A stretch of 64,000 bases of DNA from Selaginella moellendorffii (taxonomy: Eukaryota > Streptophyta > Lycopodiopsida > Selaginellales > Selaginellaceae): the NCBI RefSeq assembly GCF_000143415.4, contig NW_003314351.1, positions 504,964 to 568,963 on the forward strand, in the 5' to 3' direction. Positions 1-10,683 of this stretch are shown in pieces (position 1 is the stretch's first letter; every line of letters starts with the position of its first letter). The position numbers and the translations under genes were made by a program. Below the pieces are notes generated by a model that did not search any database, was not told the origin of the DNA, and saw only the letters and a program-made list of their open reading frames with translations.

Positions 1-934
1 GTGCTGAGGTGGAGCAGCTGGATCTATCTGACGCTCAGGGGGCGACCAAGGGCACCGGTGCCAAGGAGGAGCTGGCTGCGGGGATCGTCTTGCCGCATGC
101 ATCGGGGATTCCAAAGGAGAAGAAAGACATCTGTGCCGAGGAGGAGGTGGCTGAGATGATCGTCCCGCTGGACATTCTCGAAGAGAAGGAAGACGTCTGT
201 GCCGAGGAGGGTATTGCCTTGCCGGACATTCTCGAGGAGAAGAAAGACACCTGTGCCGAGGAGGAGGGGATCGTCTTGGCGGACATTCCCGAGGAGAAGA
301 CAGTCACCTGTGCCGAGGTGCAGCAGCGTGAAAACCCGCCACAGCCCTGCGACAATCATCATAACAACGGGCCACAGGCTGTGGACGCCTCGTCTTTCAC
401 TGGAGCTGAGCTTGTCGACCACCAACTTGTCTCGTCCATGGACGGGGACGTAGCCGAAACGGAGATGTCCATGTCTGATGACTCGCTGCATCATCTTCTT
501 AGTCACGCCCCTCAAGGTCAGCTGCCAACGGCCGAGGAAGTATTCCAATCTGATGGGTCAGAGGAGGATAAGTGGTGCGGCCCAGAACTTTTGATGGACG
601 ATATGTCTCTTGTTGGCGAGTGTCAGCTTAACCAAGATCCGGCAGAGGTGGAGCAGCTGTCTTATGCGTTATCAACTGTCACCCTTGAGGAATCCTCGGC
701 TACTTCACCCAAGTCAAAAGCGAAAGTGGACAAGGAAAATCTGCCTCTGGGATTCGAACGATTCAGCTTGAGACAGCTAAAGAAATTTCAAAAGGAACTC
801 TACGGGAAGAAAAAGGTAAGGCGCTGCTCGGTTTCACAAACCGGATTCTCACCCCGTTTTGTCGCTTCCAGATGGAAAAGCCGAGCGTGACGCCTCTGTC
901 TCCGAATGTCAGCAAGAACAACTGTGCACACTAG
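1..934 (+). CDS. 3' part of an unrecognised acidic protein with tandem repeats (partial)
   Basis: The reading frame is open from the left edge (codon register at base 3), so the start lies outside the window. Exon 1-815 is followed by a 56-bp GT-AG intron (816-871) in phase 0 and a last exon 872-934 ending in TAG. The protein has about four imperfect 18-20 residue repeats built on EEKKDTCAEEEG/LPDI between bases 70 and 320, then an acidic, serine-rich linker. It ends with a conserved-looking basic tail (GFERFSLRQLKKFQKELYGKK). The six residues AEVEQL occur both at the extreme left edge and near base 645, so a longer duplicated unit may extend off the window. I do not recognise the family. The K/L-rich tail before the last intron is the part most likely to be conserved. 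Composition suggests a nuclear or cytosolic, largely disordered protein, which is inference only. Confidence 0.6.
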
Positions 935-1241
935 CGAGCGACTGATCGGAGGTAAAGTAGACGTAGGTGTGAGATCATTCGTCTTCATGATCCTCAGAAG
1001 AAGCGAATATCCGAAGAATATGAATGCGGTCGGTCATTAAGTGTCATTTATTGTTTCAATCTGTCACCATTCGCGAATATGCGCTGCTCATCCTGGCTGG
1101 TTGATGCGTTTCGTGGACTTGCCTTTAGTCGATGGTGCGCGTGCTCCGTTCTGCCCTAGCTCGTTTCGTTTGTTCGTTTTCTGGCATTTTGTAGCTGTAG
1201 CTTGGGCTCGGTGTGGCGACCTGTTCGCTTGATTCAAATCA
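935..1241. other. intergenic gap before FAAH
   Basis: This 307-bp gap separates two genes on the same strand. No ORF with protein-like composition, RNA gene or repeat was seen. It must hold the polyadenylation region of the upstream gene and the FAAH promoter. I could not point to a convincing TATA box. Confidence 0.4.
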
Positions 1242-4037
1242 ATGGGCGTCAAGAAGAGCATGCTACCAGTGGAGGAGGTTTTGAAAGGAGCCATTGAATA
1301 TGTACCCCTGCGCGTTGGAGGTGATGGCCATCTGCTTCTCCCTTGTTGTAAAGCAAGTCGTGCCTCTTTTTGCAGCTCCACGTTCGTCTGGGATGCCCCT
1401 GCGGATATTTGCATGGGTTGTAGAGTCGCAACTGATCGGGAAGGTTGTACTAGCCTACTTCATGCGACTCAATCGCTTGCCTCAGGTTTTGCTTCTTCGC
1501 CTCCGCTACAATCGGGCAACTAACAAACCAGCTCCTCCCGTCTCTAGATGCTTTGCGACACTGCAATTCCAGATTCCCCAATGTTCCTGCCCGAATACCC
1601 AGACGACAGTGAGTGAAAATCTGGCATTGCTTTGACTCGTGAAACTGTTTGCTACCAGCAATCGGAGAACCTGCAACAAAGGTTCTAGCCTCAGATTTAG
1701 GAGCGATTTCTCGTGTCGACGCGGCCATCGAGTGCCTTCCGTCTTACATCTCGAGGAGCCAGCGTCTTGGCGACGGATATCCTTTCAAGTTCTGGTGTAT
1801 AAGGGATTATGCAGGAGCATATCGATCGGGAAGAACAACTCCGATGGAGGTAGGTTTTGTCACAGGATGCTATCTTGCAAGGCGTGAAGATCTCGATAAT
1901 TAGGTAGCCGAGCGCTTTATTCAAGCTGTAGAAGATTCTGAAAGGCTGAGTCCTCCAATGGCTTACATGATATCCTTCGACGCGTCCGACATACGTAAAC
2001 AAGCAGCAGCATCCGCGGAACGTTTTGCCTCAGGTTGGAGCACTAGTTTGTCTATGTTTTTACCCTCCACTTGGGGCAGGTTCTCCTCTATCAATGCTGG
2101 ATGGCGTCCTGATCGTCGTAAAAGATGACATAGACTGCCTTCCGCACGAGAGCAGAGGTATGCAGGTTTTGTGTTTCCATTACACGAGTTCGGTGAACTA
2201 TCTCTACAGGAGGAACACAATGGCTCCATAAGTACAGAGAGGTGAAAACGGATGCAGCCTGTGTTGCAAGACTGCGGGAGTGTGGAGTTATATTTGCAGG
2301 AAAAACAAACATGCATGAGCTCGGAATGGGAACCACTGGAAATAATCCATATTCAGGGTGAGAATCCTTTTCAGCTGACCATTTTCAATTCTCTCTGGGA
2401 ATAACAGAACTGCAAGGAATCCTTATGATACTACGAGATATGCTGGAGGTTCTTCGTCAGGCTCAGCTGCCGTAGTTGCGTCTGGTTTATGTCCGGCATC
2501 ACTGGGAACTGATGCTGGAGGTATGTAGCATCAAGCATTCGGTTCACTAGAGTTTTGTTGCAGGGTCCATAAGAATACCTTCGGGATTGTGCGGACTGGT
2601 GGGTTTGAAGTGCACTTTTGGACGTATAACTCTCTCTGGGTAAGAAAATGAAAAAGAGAAAGCGATCTTGACCTCCGTCATCTACAAAACTCTGTAAGGC
2701 TTGTGCCGGTTGGATGGACTCTAGAAGCGGTTGGGCCTATCGCAGCTAATGTAGAGGATGCATTGATCGTGTAAGTTTCTTGAAGCTCTTTATTCATGAG
2801 TTATGGTTCGTGACATCCAGGTATTCAGCCATGATAGGGAGCGGTCCATCTGACGTTGTTTATTCAAAACCAGTAAGTAGCTATATCAGCGGATAGAGCA
2901 TTATTTTCACAAGGTTTTCAGCCTCCTCCATGTTTGCCGCTATTCAATCATACAAGCTTCCAGCAACTAAAACTCGGAATCTATACCGATGTAAGTCTTC
3001 TGTGTGATTAGATTTCTAGTGACTTACGTTTACGAACGTGCAGTGGTTCACCGATGTATCTCCTCCTGAAGTAGCAACCATCTGTAGGATGGCTGTCGAC
3101 CGATTCTGTGAGAGATACTCTTCTCGCGTATAAGCATCTACCAGGCCGTCAGTGTGCTGAGTCTTTTCTTGTTCAGATCAATGAGATCGCAATACCGGAG
3201 CTTGAGGAGTTGCGAAACGGCCATCTTGTGACTACAGGTTCTGAAATATGCACATGCTTGAATTCAATCTACAAATACGGGTACACAGCTTGTTAATTTT
3301 CAGTCTGCCTGCTCGAACGGATTTATGGCTGCAGGAGGAAAAGTACCTGCCATGAAACCCGAGTGATTATCGCGTTGTTTAAGCAGTTCCAGTCGAGCCT
3401 CTATGTTTCAGCACAGCGCCTGCGGTTTGTCTACGAGATTAGATCATGGTACTGACCACGCTTCGATTGTCAGGAGACGGCTGATGTTCTACCACATGGA
3501 AATTTTCAGGACAGTTGATGTGATCGTCACTCCTACGACAGGGTGAGATGCCCATGGCCTGGATTGGAATGAATCCCTCACCCATTTTTACAGGGTTACT
3601 GCTCCTTTTATACCGGCAGACGCGATCAGCACCGGGGAAACAGACCTCGCAACACACGGTCAGTTAAGTTAGCCTTTTGAGAGCCTCCAATATTTGACGG
3701 ATTGTGTTCCGTTTCTGCAGCTGATCTTATGAGGTTCATAGTTTCAGCCAACTTTTTGGGACTTCCTGCTGTTTCCGTACCAGTAGGTTCTTTTACTTGC
3801 ATTCTCTCTCTCTCATCACGGTCATAATGTTCAGGTTGGCCACGACAAGCAGGGCCTTCCGGTTGGGCTGCAACTCATTGGCAAGCCATGGCAAGAAGCA
3901 ACGTTGCTCCGTATCGCTTTTGCAATTGAGGTAATGTGTCCCTTACAAACAAAGCTACCAAGTAAGCAGGTTTTCGGTATTAGGAGCTGTGCGCCAAAGC
4001 GAGGAGAAAGCCGGCTGTCTTCTACGACATGTTGTAA
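1242..4037 (+). CDS. FAAH: fatty acid amide hydrolase, plant type (amidase signature family)
   Basis: Hydrolyses N-acylethanolamines and related fatty acid amides; plant homologues are membrane-associated serine hydrolases. Twenty exons can be joined in frame: 1242-1320, 1376-1485, 1548-1608, 1659-1849, 1904-2033, 2080-2157, 2210-2357, 2408-2520, 2564-2639, 2699-2770, 2821-2872, 2922-2990, 3044-3127, 3177-3280, 3335-3424, 3474-3542, 3594-3658, 3721-3782, 3835-3930, 3984-4037. They total 1803 nt, or 600 residues, close to the plant family length of about 607. The Ser-Ser-Lys triad is visible: Lys in [10 protein letters not shown], Ser in GGSSSGSAA, nucleophile Ser in DAGGSIRIP. Other family landmarks are [22 protein letters not shown] and [12 protein letters not shown]. 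The N-terminal [10 protein letters not shown] segment matches the hydrophobic region before the catalytic domain in plant FAAH. The start ATG at 1242 is chosen because exon 1 continues in frame into that region. All introns are 43-62 bp. No defect seen. Confidence 0.93.
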
Positions 4038-4213
4038 GGTGTGATTGCCAGATTAAATCAAGTCTTAGATGGCGACCTCATATTAATGGGAGTGGCGTGC
4101 TTTCCTGCAGGGTCTGTAAACTCACGGGTCTGGTTTCAGGAAGGTGTGGCAGTAGGAGAAGTTCATTGCACTGCCTCTGGGCGCTCTCACTTATTTCCCT
4201 GCGCCTCTCTCTC

Positions 4214-4224
4214 GTTATAAGGGC
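4214..4224 (+). promoter_or_regulatory. possible TATA box of the lipid transfer protein gene
   Basis: A TTATAAGG stretch lies about 75 bp upstream of the ATG at 4294, within the 256-bp gap after FAAH. Spacing would give a leader of roughly 45 nt. It is a motif match only. Confidence 0.3.
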
Positions 4225-4293
4225 GAGCGCGGACGAGCTCTTGAGGAACATCGTGCTTTTGGTTGCTTGCTTGCTTCTCTCAGCAGCGTTGGC

Positions 4294-4602
4294 ATGGGCG
4301 GAGCGCGCATCCTGGTTGTTGTAGCTTTGCTTGCCTCACTGCTGCTCCATGTCGGACTTGTAGCGGCCGCTGTGGATTGCAGCGCTGCGCAGCAGGCAAT
4401 GTTTCCTTGCCTCTCGGCGGCGGTGGGAGGCAATCCACCGCCACCCTCGGTTGCCTGTTGCGCCGCCATGAAAAGCGTGTCCAAGCTTGAGATGTGCCAG
4501 TGCCTCGTGAATCAAACGTCCACGGTGCCAGGCCTCAACATGACTGCCGCCAGAAACATCCCGGCGAACTGCAACATCTCCGCCGCCGCCGACTGCTCCT
4601 GA
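4294..4602 (+). CDS. non-specific lipid transfer protein-like, secreted, eight-cysteine motif
   Basis: A single-exon gene of 102 residues. An N-terminal hydrophobic signal peptide (about residues 4-27, LLASLLLHVGLVAA) precedes a mature domain with the full eight-cysteine pattern C-C-CC-CXC-C-C (VDC, FPC, ACC, MCQC, ANC, DC). The CXC has a hydrophilic Gln in the middle. This family carries lipids at or outside the plasma membrane, in cuticle and defence-signalling contexts, and is secreted. The frame is open up to a TTG at 4267, but the ATG at 4294 places the signal peptide correctly. No GPI-anchor tail is present, since the protein ends four residues after ADC. The mature domain of about 75 residues is closest in style to type-2 or DIR1-like LTPs; subgroup uncertain. 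Confidence 0.85.
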   Translation: MGGARILVVVALLASLLLHVGLVAAAVDCSAAQQAMFPCLSAAVGGNPPPPSVACCAAMKSVSKLEMCQCLVNQTSTVPGLNMTAARNIPANCNISAAADCS

Positions 4603-4932
4603 TTTCACCTGCAATGCTCTTGTGTATGTTCCCATATATTAACAATCAATGCTTTAAGATACCTTGTGGATGAGCTGGCGCATCCTCATTGGCCTCGTCT
4701 CCACGTGGCCGGCTGTGAGTGGCCCGCACAACGTGACTGACTGCCCTAAGTATAAGGTTGTGGCGCAGCGCTGGCGTCTACACTGCGGCAGTCGAAGCGC
4801 GCCGGCCAAGGGGGAGGAGCTGCTGCTGCTGCTGCTGCCGCTCCTGCCGCTGCCGAGGTGGTGAGGCGCCGCCCAAATCTCCCAGCAGCTGCTCGCAAAC
4901 GCGGCCGCCTTGTGGCGTGGGCGTGCGTGGCC
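4603..4932. other. intergenic region with a CTG/GCT trinucleotide run
   Basis: This 330-bp spacer lies between the LTP and SDF2-like genes. At 4819-4842 there is a short CTG/GCT run in the probable leader of the SDF2-like gene. The frame of the SDF2-like gene is open back to 4756 but holds no ATG before 4933, so the alanine-rich translation there is probably untranslated. Confidence 0.4.
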
Positions 4933-5840
4933 ATGGGAGCTGCCTGGTTGTCGGCCTTGCTCGCCTTTCTGTGGCTCACCAGCGACGCCCGCTCGGATGT
5001 GGATACCGGTGCCCCGCCAAGCAGCCAACTAGTAAGTAGCGCTCCTGTGTGTCTAGACCAGCCTTAAAGAAACAAAGCTCAGGTGACGTACGGCAGTGTG
5101 ATCAAGCTGCAGCATGCGAGCACCAAGTTCAGGCTGCACTCACACGAGGTTCCCTATGGTTCTGGGAGTGGCCAGCAGTCTGTCACTGCCTTTTCCCACG
5201 TCAACGATGGTAATAGCTACTGGGTAAGGGAGTGTGCATGCCCGCTACTCTTCTAACTTGTCCGTCCCCTCCCAGATTGTCAAGCCCGGGCCCCAAAGTG
5301 AAGCCCAGCAAGGAGACGGCGTTGCTGAGGGGTCCATTGTGCGCCTTCAGCACATGAGAACGAGAAGATGGCTCCACAGCCATCTGCATCAGTCGCCCCT
5401 CACTGGGAACCTCGAGGTGACTCGGCTTTTTCTATCCCCTCCCTCAGCTGTGCCATGTCTGCAGGTGAGCGCATTCGGCAGTCCAGATGTGAGTGACACG
5501 GGAGATACCTGGAGGTACAGCCTGTATCTATGTCAACCGCTCTACTAAAAAACCTTGTCTCCCCGCTTGTTTTTAGATTGGAGATTGAGGGCAAGGAAAA
5601 GACCTGGACCAAAGATCTCAAGGTCCGGTTGTATCACATGGACACGGGTGGCTACCTTCACAGTAGCCATGACAACAAGTACACCAGAATAGTTGCGGGA
5701 CAGTTGGAGGTAACATGAAGAATTCTCCGTCTTGTGTCGTTTTTAAGTCTGTGTTACAGGTGTGTGGTGTCCAAAAGAAGAGCGCTGACAACGTCTGGCT
5801 GGCTGCGGAAGGAATTTATCTCCCCAGGCGAACAAAGTGA
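4933..5840 (+). CDS. SDF2: stromal cell-derived factor 2-like protein (MIR domain, ER lumen)
   Basis: SDF2 proteins work in ER protein folding and quality control with BiP and DnaJ partners, and in plants in glycoprotein and immune receptor biogenesis. Six exons join in frame: 4933-5031, 5083-5223, 5276-5416, 5465-5514, 5577-5709, 5760-5840, giving 214 residues, the usual length. Residues 1-20 (start MGAAWLSALLAFLW) form a signal peptide. Three MIR repeats follow, with signatures YGSVIKLQH..FRLHSHEVPYGSGSGQQSVT, GSIVRLQH..RRWLHSH and VRLYHMDTGGYLHS. The C-terminus is DNVWLAAEGIYLP. No HDEL-type retention signal is visible, as is usual for plant SDF2. Introns are 48-62 bp. The ATG at 4933 is the first in frame and gives the signal peptide. 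It converges with the phosphatase gene 198 bp downstream. Confidence 0.93.
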
Positions 5841-6037
5841 CCGTCACTCGGGTAAGTATACAGAGGGGAGTGTGCTTTACTAGCGCGGGCTATGATGAGC
5901 AGATTATAATTGGTGATAAGAAGCCTTGAATGAGCAACTTTTTTCTCAAGCACTTTTGAGCCCAGCCCAGGAATGCTTGTCTAGGTGTAACAACGCTCAC
6001 ATTGTATCTTGGCATGACAATAGGCTTATACATACAT

Positions 6038-7551
6038 TCACGAGGAGCGGGAGGGGGTGGTGCACGCAGTGACGCTGGTGATGGTGATTTTATCGGCCAC
6101 CACCGCCTCGTCATCGTCGTTTCGATGCCAGGACCAGTGCGCATGCGTTGCGTTTACCACCTGCAGCTCCCCATGGCCGAAGCTTGCCTCCCGAAAGATG
6201 GACCATTCCGGCTGTGGATCCCTGAATCGTCGGGCCAGTCCTTCGCGGTTTCCGCCGTCTCCGATTGTGATGTGCATGATTCCGCACTCGTCGAGCTGGC
6301 CGCTGTAGACACGAGCCTGCAGAAATATGTATAGCACATCGGGATTACAATTACATGACCAATGGCAAGAATCCGAACCGTTCGCTCGTAAGCGTGAACG
6401 TGCCCCGCGAAAACAATGTCAACTTTGGCCTCGCGCAGCATGGGCTCCAGTGCATGCATCATCCCATCTCCATCTCCCCGGTGCTTGGCGTTGGAGTTAT
6501 ACCATGGTGCATGAACAATGGCAACAAGCCAAGGCGTTTTGCTCCTGTCCACCTTGTTCAAATCTTCCTGTCACCATTTACCTGCACAATTAGTCCACCC
6601 GACGAATGAAAGCACTTAACTTGGAGCCACGCATACTGCTCCGAGCGCTGGTCGTAGGCCGCATACGAGCCGAGCATGACAACGTGAACGCTAGCAACAT
6701 CAAACGAGTAAAAGAGGTTGGAGGGCGAGTCGCTTTCGCTGTGAGGCATGGACCAGCGGGAATTGTAAGCCTTGTAGGGCCGGGCAAGCAAAGGAATCCC
6801 CTCCACGTCGTGATTTCCCTGGGTCACCATCCACGGTCGCGAGCTTGCCGCTGGTTCCACGAGCCTGCCAAACGAATCCCACAGCGGCTGGTAGTAGTCG
6901 GCATACGAAAGGTCACCCGCAAACAGGAGCACATCGTAACTGCACTGCTGGATGTGGGCAAGAGTGGATTCGCTCCACCGCGTCTGCCCCAGGTCACCTA
7001 AAAAAGCACAAAATGTGGAGCTGGCTTGGGACGGACAAGCGTGTGTTACCCACCGACGACCGCAAACGTGACTGGCACCTCAGGCCCGAGCTTGGGCGGT
7101 GTCTTGAAACTCAGCTCGCGGCCTCCAGCTCCAGCAACTCGATAGAAGTAGCGCGTGTCGTCCTCGAGGGGCCCGATGACAGCATTGTGGATGGTCCCCG
7201 ATCGGTAGAGCATGTAAAAGTAGGAGGAGGAGCCATCCGCAACTGCGGATGCGGTGTAAGTGTTTGGGGCGGTGCCGTAGTCGACCTTGGCCGGGAGGTT
7301 GGAGCCGGCTGCCGTGATCCATGTCACTCGGATGTGCTTGAGGCCGGCTAGAGTCACGTGAACCTGGATACGCCCCCGCACTGTCTGTGAGCACTACAAC
7401 TCTCTATATATATGTTGCGAGCGACTCTCACCTGCTCAGGGGACGCCTGGAGCAGCAGCTGCTTGCGGCCGAGCCACGCCCACTGCCCGGCTGCTCCCGC
7501 GGCCGCCCACCACACCACAAGGACCGCCAGCAACGCCGCAGGCGCATCCAT
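6038..7551 (-). CDS. purple acid phosphatase (metallophosphoesterase, PAP20/22-like group)
   Basis: A binuclear metal phosphatase, secreted or vacuolar, releasing phosphate from organic esters. Minus-strand exons 7432-7551, 7054-7363, 6621-6997, 6379-6567 and 6038-6316 join in frame to 424 residues, matching the shorter plant PAPs. A signal peptide ([21 protein letters not shown]) leads a fibronectin-like domain beginning with [15 protein letters not shown]. The five metal-binding blocks follow in order: [26 protein letters not shown] and GHVHAYER. The C-terminus has GDGGNREG and [21 protein letters not shown], typical of the family. Introns are 53-68 bp. The start at 7551 is chosen because it places the signal peptide; an ATG further upstream at 7590 is less natural. 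Only 92 bp separate this start from the IFT88 stop, so its promoter is very short or overlaps IFT88. Confidence 0.93.
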
Positions 7552-7643
7552 GCCTAGGGTTGATCTCCCTCGCATTTGACACGCAGGCACCGACTTTAAG
7601 TGGGCCTCGACATGCCACTGACAAATCTCTTGTTCAGCATGTT

Positions 7644-10597
7644 TCAGATCGGGAGTAAGTCATCCGTAAGCTCCCAATCTTCGTCCCTGGCTTTTCCAGA
7701 GGACTTGACACTGTCGTACCCAACTCGTCGTGGGCGTTGCCCAAAACAAGCCATGGTGCTGCCCGTCTGCCTCTGATGATCCTGATCCACCTTCCACAGT
7801 TTGCTCTCATAAGCCTGGACTTCCATTTTCCTGCCAAGACTTGTGCAAAGGTGCACCAAACAGCGCAAGCACTCTGCATTGTCTGGGTGTGCGCTAAGAA
7901 TTTGCTTGTATTTGTGAAGTGCCTTTGAAAATGAACCCGTTCGTCGTAAGCACAGCGCCACCTTTAGCTTCCACTTCACCTACGGAGAAGAAAAGACTCA
8001 GGCTCTGGACTGCTCAAACTGACTACCTCTTCAGGATGAATCCGTGACGCTAGTTGGAAGAAAGGCATTGCTTTCTCGTACAACTCGTTCTGCAGATAAA
8101 AAGACCCCAACCACGCAGTGACAACCACATCCGTTGGACACACTCTGTGCGACTCGCTGAAGTAGTGAAGAGCCTTTGCATCATCTTCACAGCGCACGTA
8201 GAGGTTTCCCAGCATAGCTAGAAGGCCTGCATCATGCATCACTTTCGAGACCAAGAGCTCTAGCCACTTTATTGCTTGTCGAGAGTTTCCCATAACGTCA
8301 CTCACTTGTCCAATCTGCCATGCCCATGACAAAGATCAAGAAAATCAAGGAAACGCCATGAGAATACAATACCTGAAACAATACTTCGGTATTATTCGGA
8401 AGAACGTAACTTATTTTCTTGAATACGCTCAATGCTTCCTCAAAAGAATTTAGTTTCTTATATGCAAGGCCCAGGTTATAAAGTGCCTCCACGCAATCAG
8501 GGTCCACGTCTGCAGCGCCTTTATAGACTTGCTTTGCGCGCTCAGGATCGCCCTGTTTTGTTGGTACAAAATATGAAAGGATGAAATACAGTCTGCTTCT
8601 TACCCTCATAAAGTAACAGTTTCCTTGGTTGACTAGGGCGCAAGCGTTGAACCGATTATTTAAAACAGCAAGCTCCGCGTGTTTCTCCGCGTTTGCCAGA
8701 TCACCCTCCAAGAAATATAAGAAAGACAGATTTGTTGCTGCTCGTGCTTGCAAATCTCTTTCTTTTCGTTCGAATTCTTTTAGCAATGCTATGGCCTGGG
8801 AAAATAAGTTTCAGAAACTACCAGATATGAATCATGGATTACTTGTTGAAAGTCTCTTTGATGTAGGTGTTGAAGGGCTTTATCCATTTCCATTTCGTGT
8901 GCAAGGGTCACATATTGCTGGTCTTGTAGCAACTCGATGACCCAATCATAACCCTCTACCAAAGAATTTCCAACAACAGGAGCAATAATTCTCGCAGATG
9001 TTAGTATGAGCCTGTTTGCCTGATTTTGTCTTGCATGTAGCTCCTGCCGCAACTCGTCCCTCTGCAAGATAAAAGAACCATCAAAGCATGCCAAAGGACA
9101 GTGGAAACGGACCCACCCGAAACACGGCCGTATGATCGGGCTCAATGTCATCGTCACGCTCTGGATCATAGTGTTTCACTAAGAGCATTTTTGTAAAGCA
9201 GCTTCTCATTTTGGAACAATTTCCCAAAACATAATGGGAAACTAGAAGATTGTAAGCCGCGTGATGGTCGACCGTGATGTCTATCAATGATTCAAATGAC
9301 TGAACAGCATCCTGCTCACAACCACGACCGCACTACAGCGTTGGATGATAACTTCGAAACCTACCTGGTAGTGGCCAGTCCGCATCAAAGAGATGCCAAT
9401 ATTGCGCATGATCTTGTATCGCGTATCTTTGTACGAATTGGGAGTCTGATCAAGGGCCATGCGATACATTTTTACTGCAAGTGCATATTTCTCTTGTTCA
9501 TAGTAAATGTTCCCCATATTTACTCTTAATCTTCCACCCTGTGGAAACTGCAGGATTTGAAAGGTCAAAAGTCCAAATAGTAAATATGCTGCCTACTTGC
9601 TTGCTCTTCACGATTTGTGAATAGGTATTCAACGCTTCCGAGTGTAAACGATTCATTTCATATTGATATCCTAGATTAAAACAGACAGCGAAAGTCAGCT
9701 CGGTATTCACTTGATCAGCCTATAAAAATAGCCAGTTGTCAGTGGGAAGGGGAAAATATGACTTGGAATTTGATACCAAGCCCGTCTGCTCTCGATGTTT
9801 GCAGAGCATCCTTTCGCGTTTTCCAGCTTCTTTAGCTTTCTCCAGAGCAGTGGCATATTGACCCTGGCTTTAAAATAAAGATGTAAGCAGTATTATCACC
9901 AGAGAGCGTACCAGAAAGCTGGCAGTGGCACTTTCCTCCAGCATCTGATTGACCTGACTCTCCAGCTCGCGAACCTGATATTCAGGATTGAGTTCGTCCC
10001 TTTTCTGCGCGTTTGTTAAACGTGCACCTTGATTCAAAGGATCGAACTTGGTACCCTGCCAAAGCCGTCAGGCGGGAAAACTTCGTCAAGTGTTGACTTA
10101 CTCTGGAGGTATAGCCAGCTGCCCTTACAGCCGTCATGGGTCTGTCAAACGCTGTAAGGGAAGAGCTAGAAATTGACCGTGCTCTTCCAACACTAGGTGG
10201 TCTATAGTATAGTGCATTCTGTGGGGTTGGAGTCCTCGTATGATCCAAATTGAAGAAGTCCGGTGGTGACAAAGCCTTCCCTCCCTATAGAGATTGAAAC
10301 GGCATTAATAGATGCATTTTCAGCTAGTTACCAAAAACTCTGAAGCAGTTGATGAAGCGGATAGAGGTGCGACATGGTCATACACTGTAAACTCCTCGTT
10401 TGCGCCTAGATTTTCAACAATACCTGCTACCGGCTGCATATATAAAATAATTCACCAACAGATACGGGGAAAAGCCTCACCCTCTGTGGCCTAGCCGTGA
10501 GGAACCTGATCTGCTCGTCGTAGTCATTATATCCCTCGTATAGCTCGTTGTAACGTACATCTCGAAAACCCCTGGCGCTACACGAGCTTGTCGCCAT
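7644..10597 (-). CDS. IFT88: intraflagellar transport protein 88 (TPR protein of IFT-B)
   Basis: IFT88 is a core subunit of the IFT-B train that builds cilia and flagella. Minus-strand exons are 10481-10597, 10332-10433, 10102-10284, 9912-10055, 9777-9863, 9597-9719, 9365-9547, 9117-9311, 8843-9061, 8604-8795, 8373-8552, 8027-8314 and 7644-7979. They total 2349 nt, 782 residues, and every one of the twelve introns is phase 0 and about 47-58 bp. The N-terminus carries EGYNDYDEQIRF and the family hallmark RPMTAVRAAGYTS. It is followed by FDPLNQGARLT, then TPR units along the rest (for example INMGNIYYEQ-like, ALYNLGLAYKKLNSFEEAL, LGSFYLQNELYEKAMPFF). No stop or frameshift was found, so the gene looks functional. 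Land plants that keep IFT genes are those with motile sperm. It shares an 86-bp upstream region with the divergent coiled-coil gene. Confidence 0.93.
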
Positions 10598-10683
10598 CCC
10601 AAAACCTAGATTAAACAGACAGTTGAGCATATTCCTTCAGCCTGCCAAATGGTATACCCGTCAACTTTTGGGCTTTAGCCGCC
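10598..10683. promoter_or_regulatory. 86-bp bidirectional promoter region between IFT88 and a coiled-coil gene
   Basis: The two start codons (10597 on minus, 10684 on plus) point away from each other and are 86 bp apart. Leaders and core promoters of both genes must lie here or inside the first exons. No clear TATA box or RFX X-box was recognised. Confidence 0.6.

Noticed and set aside
3108-3144. A 37-bp intron with donor at 3108 in FAAH
   Set aside because: The donor at 3128 with the acceptor ending at 3176 gives a normal 49-bp intron and the residue count expected between the conserved blocks.
4654-5028. Minus-strand Ala/Ser-rich ORFs over the SDF2-like first exon
   Set aside because: They arise from the GCT/CTG run and the G+C-rich signal-peptide exon. 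No domain and no splice support.
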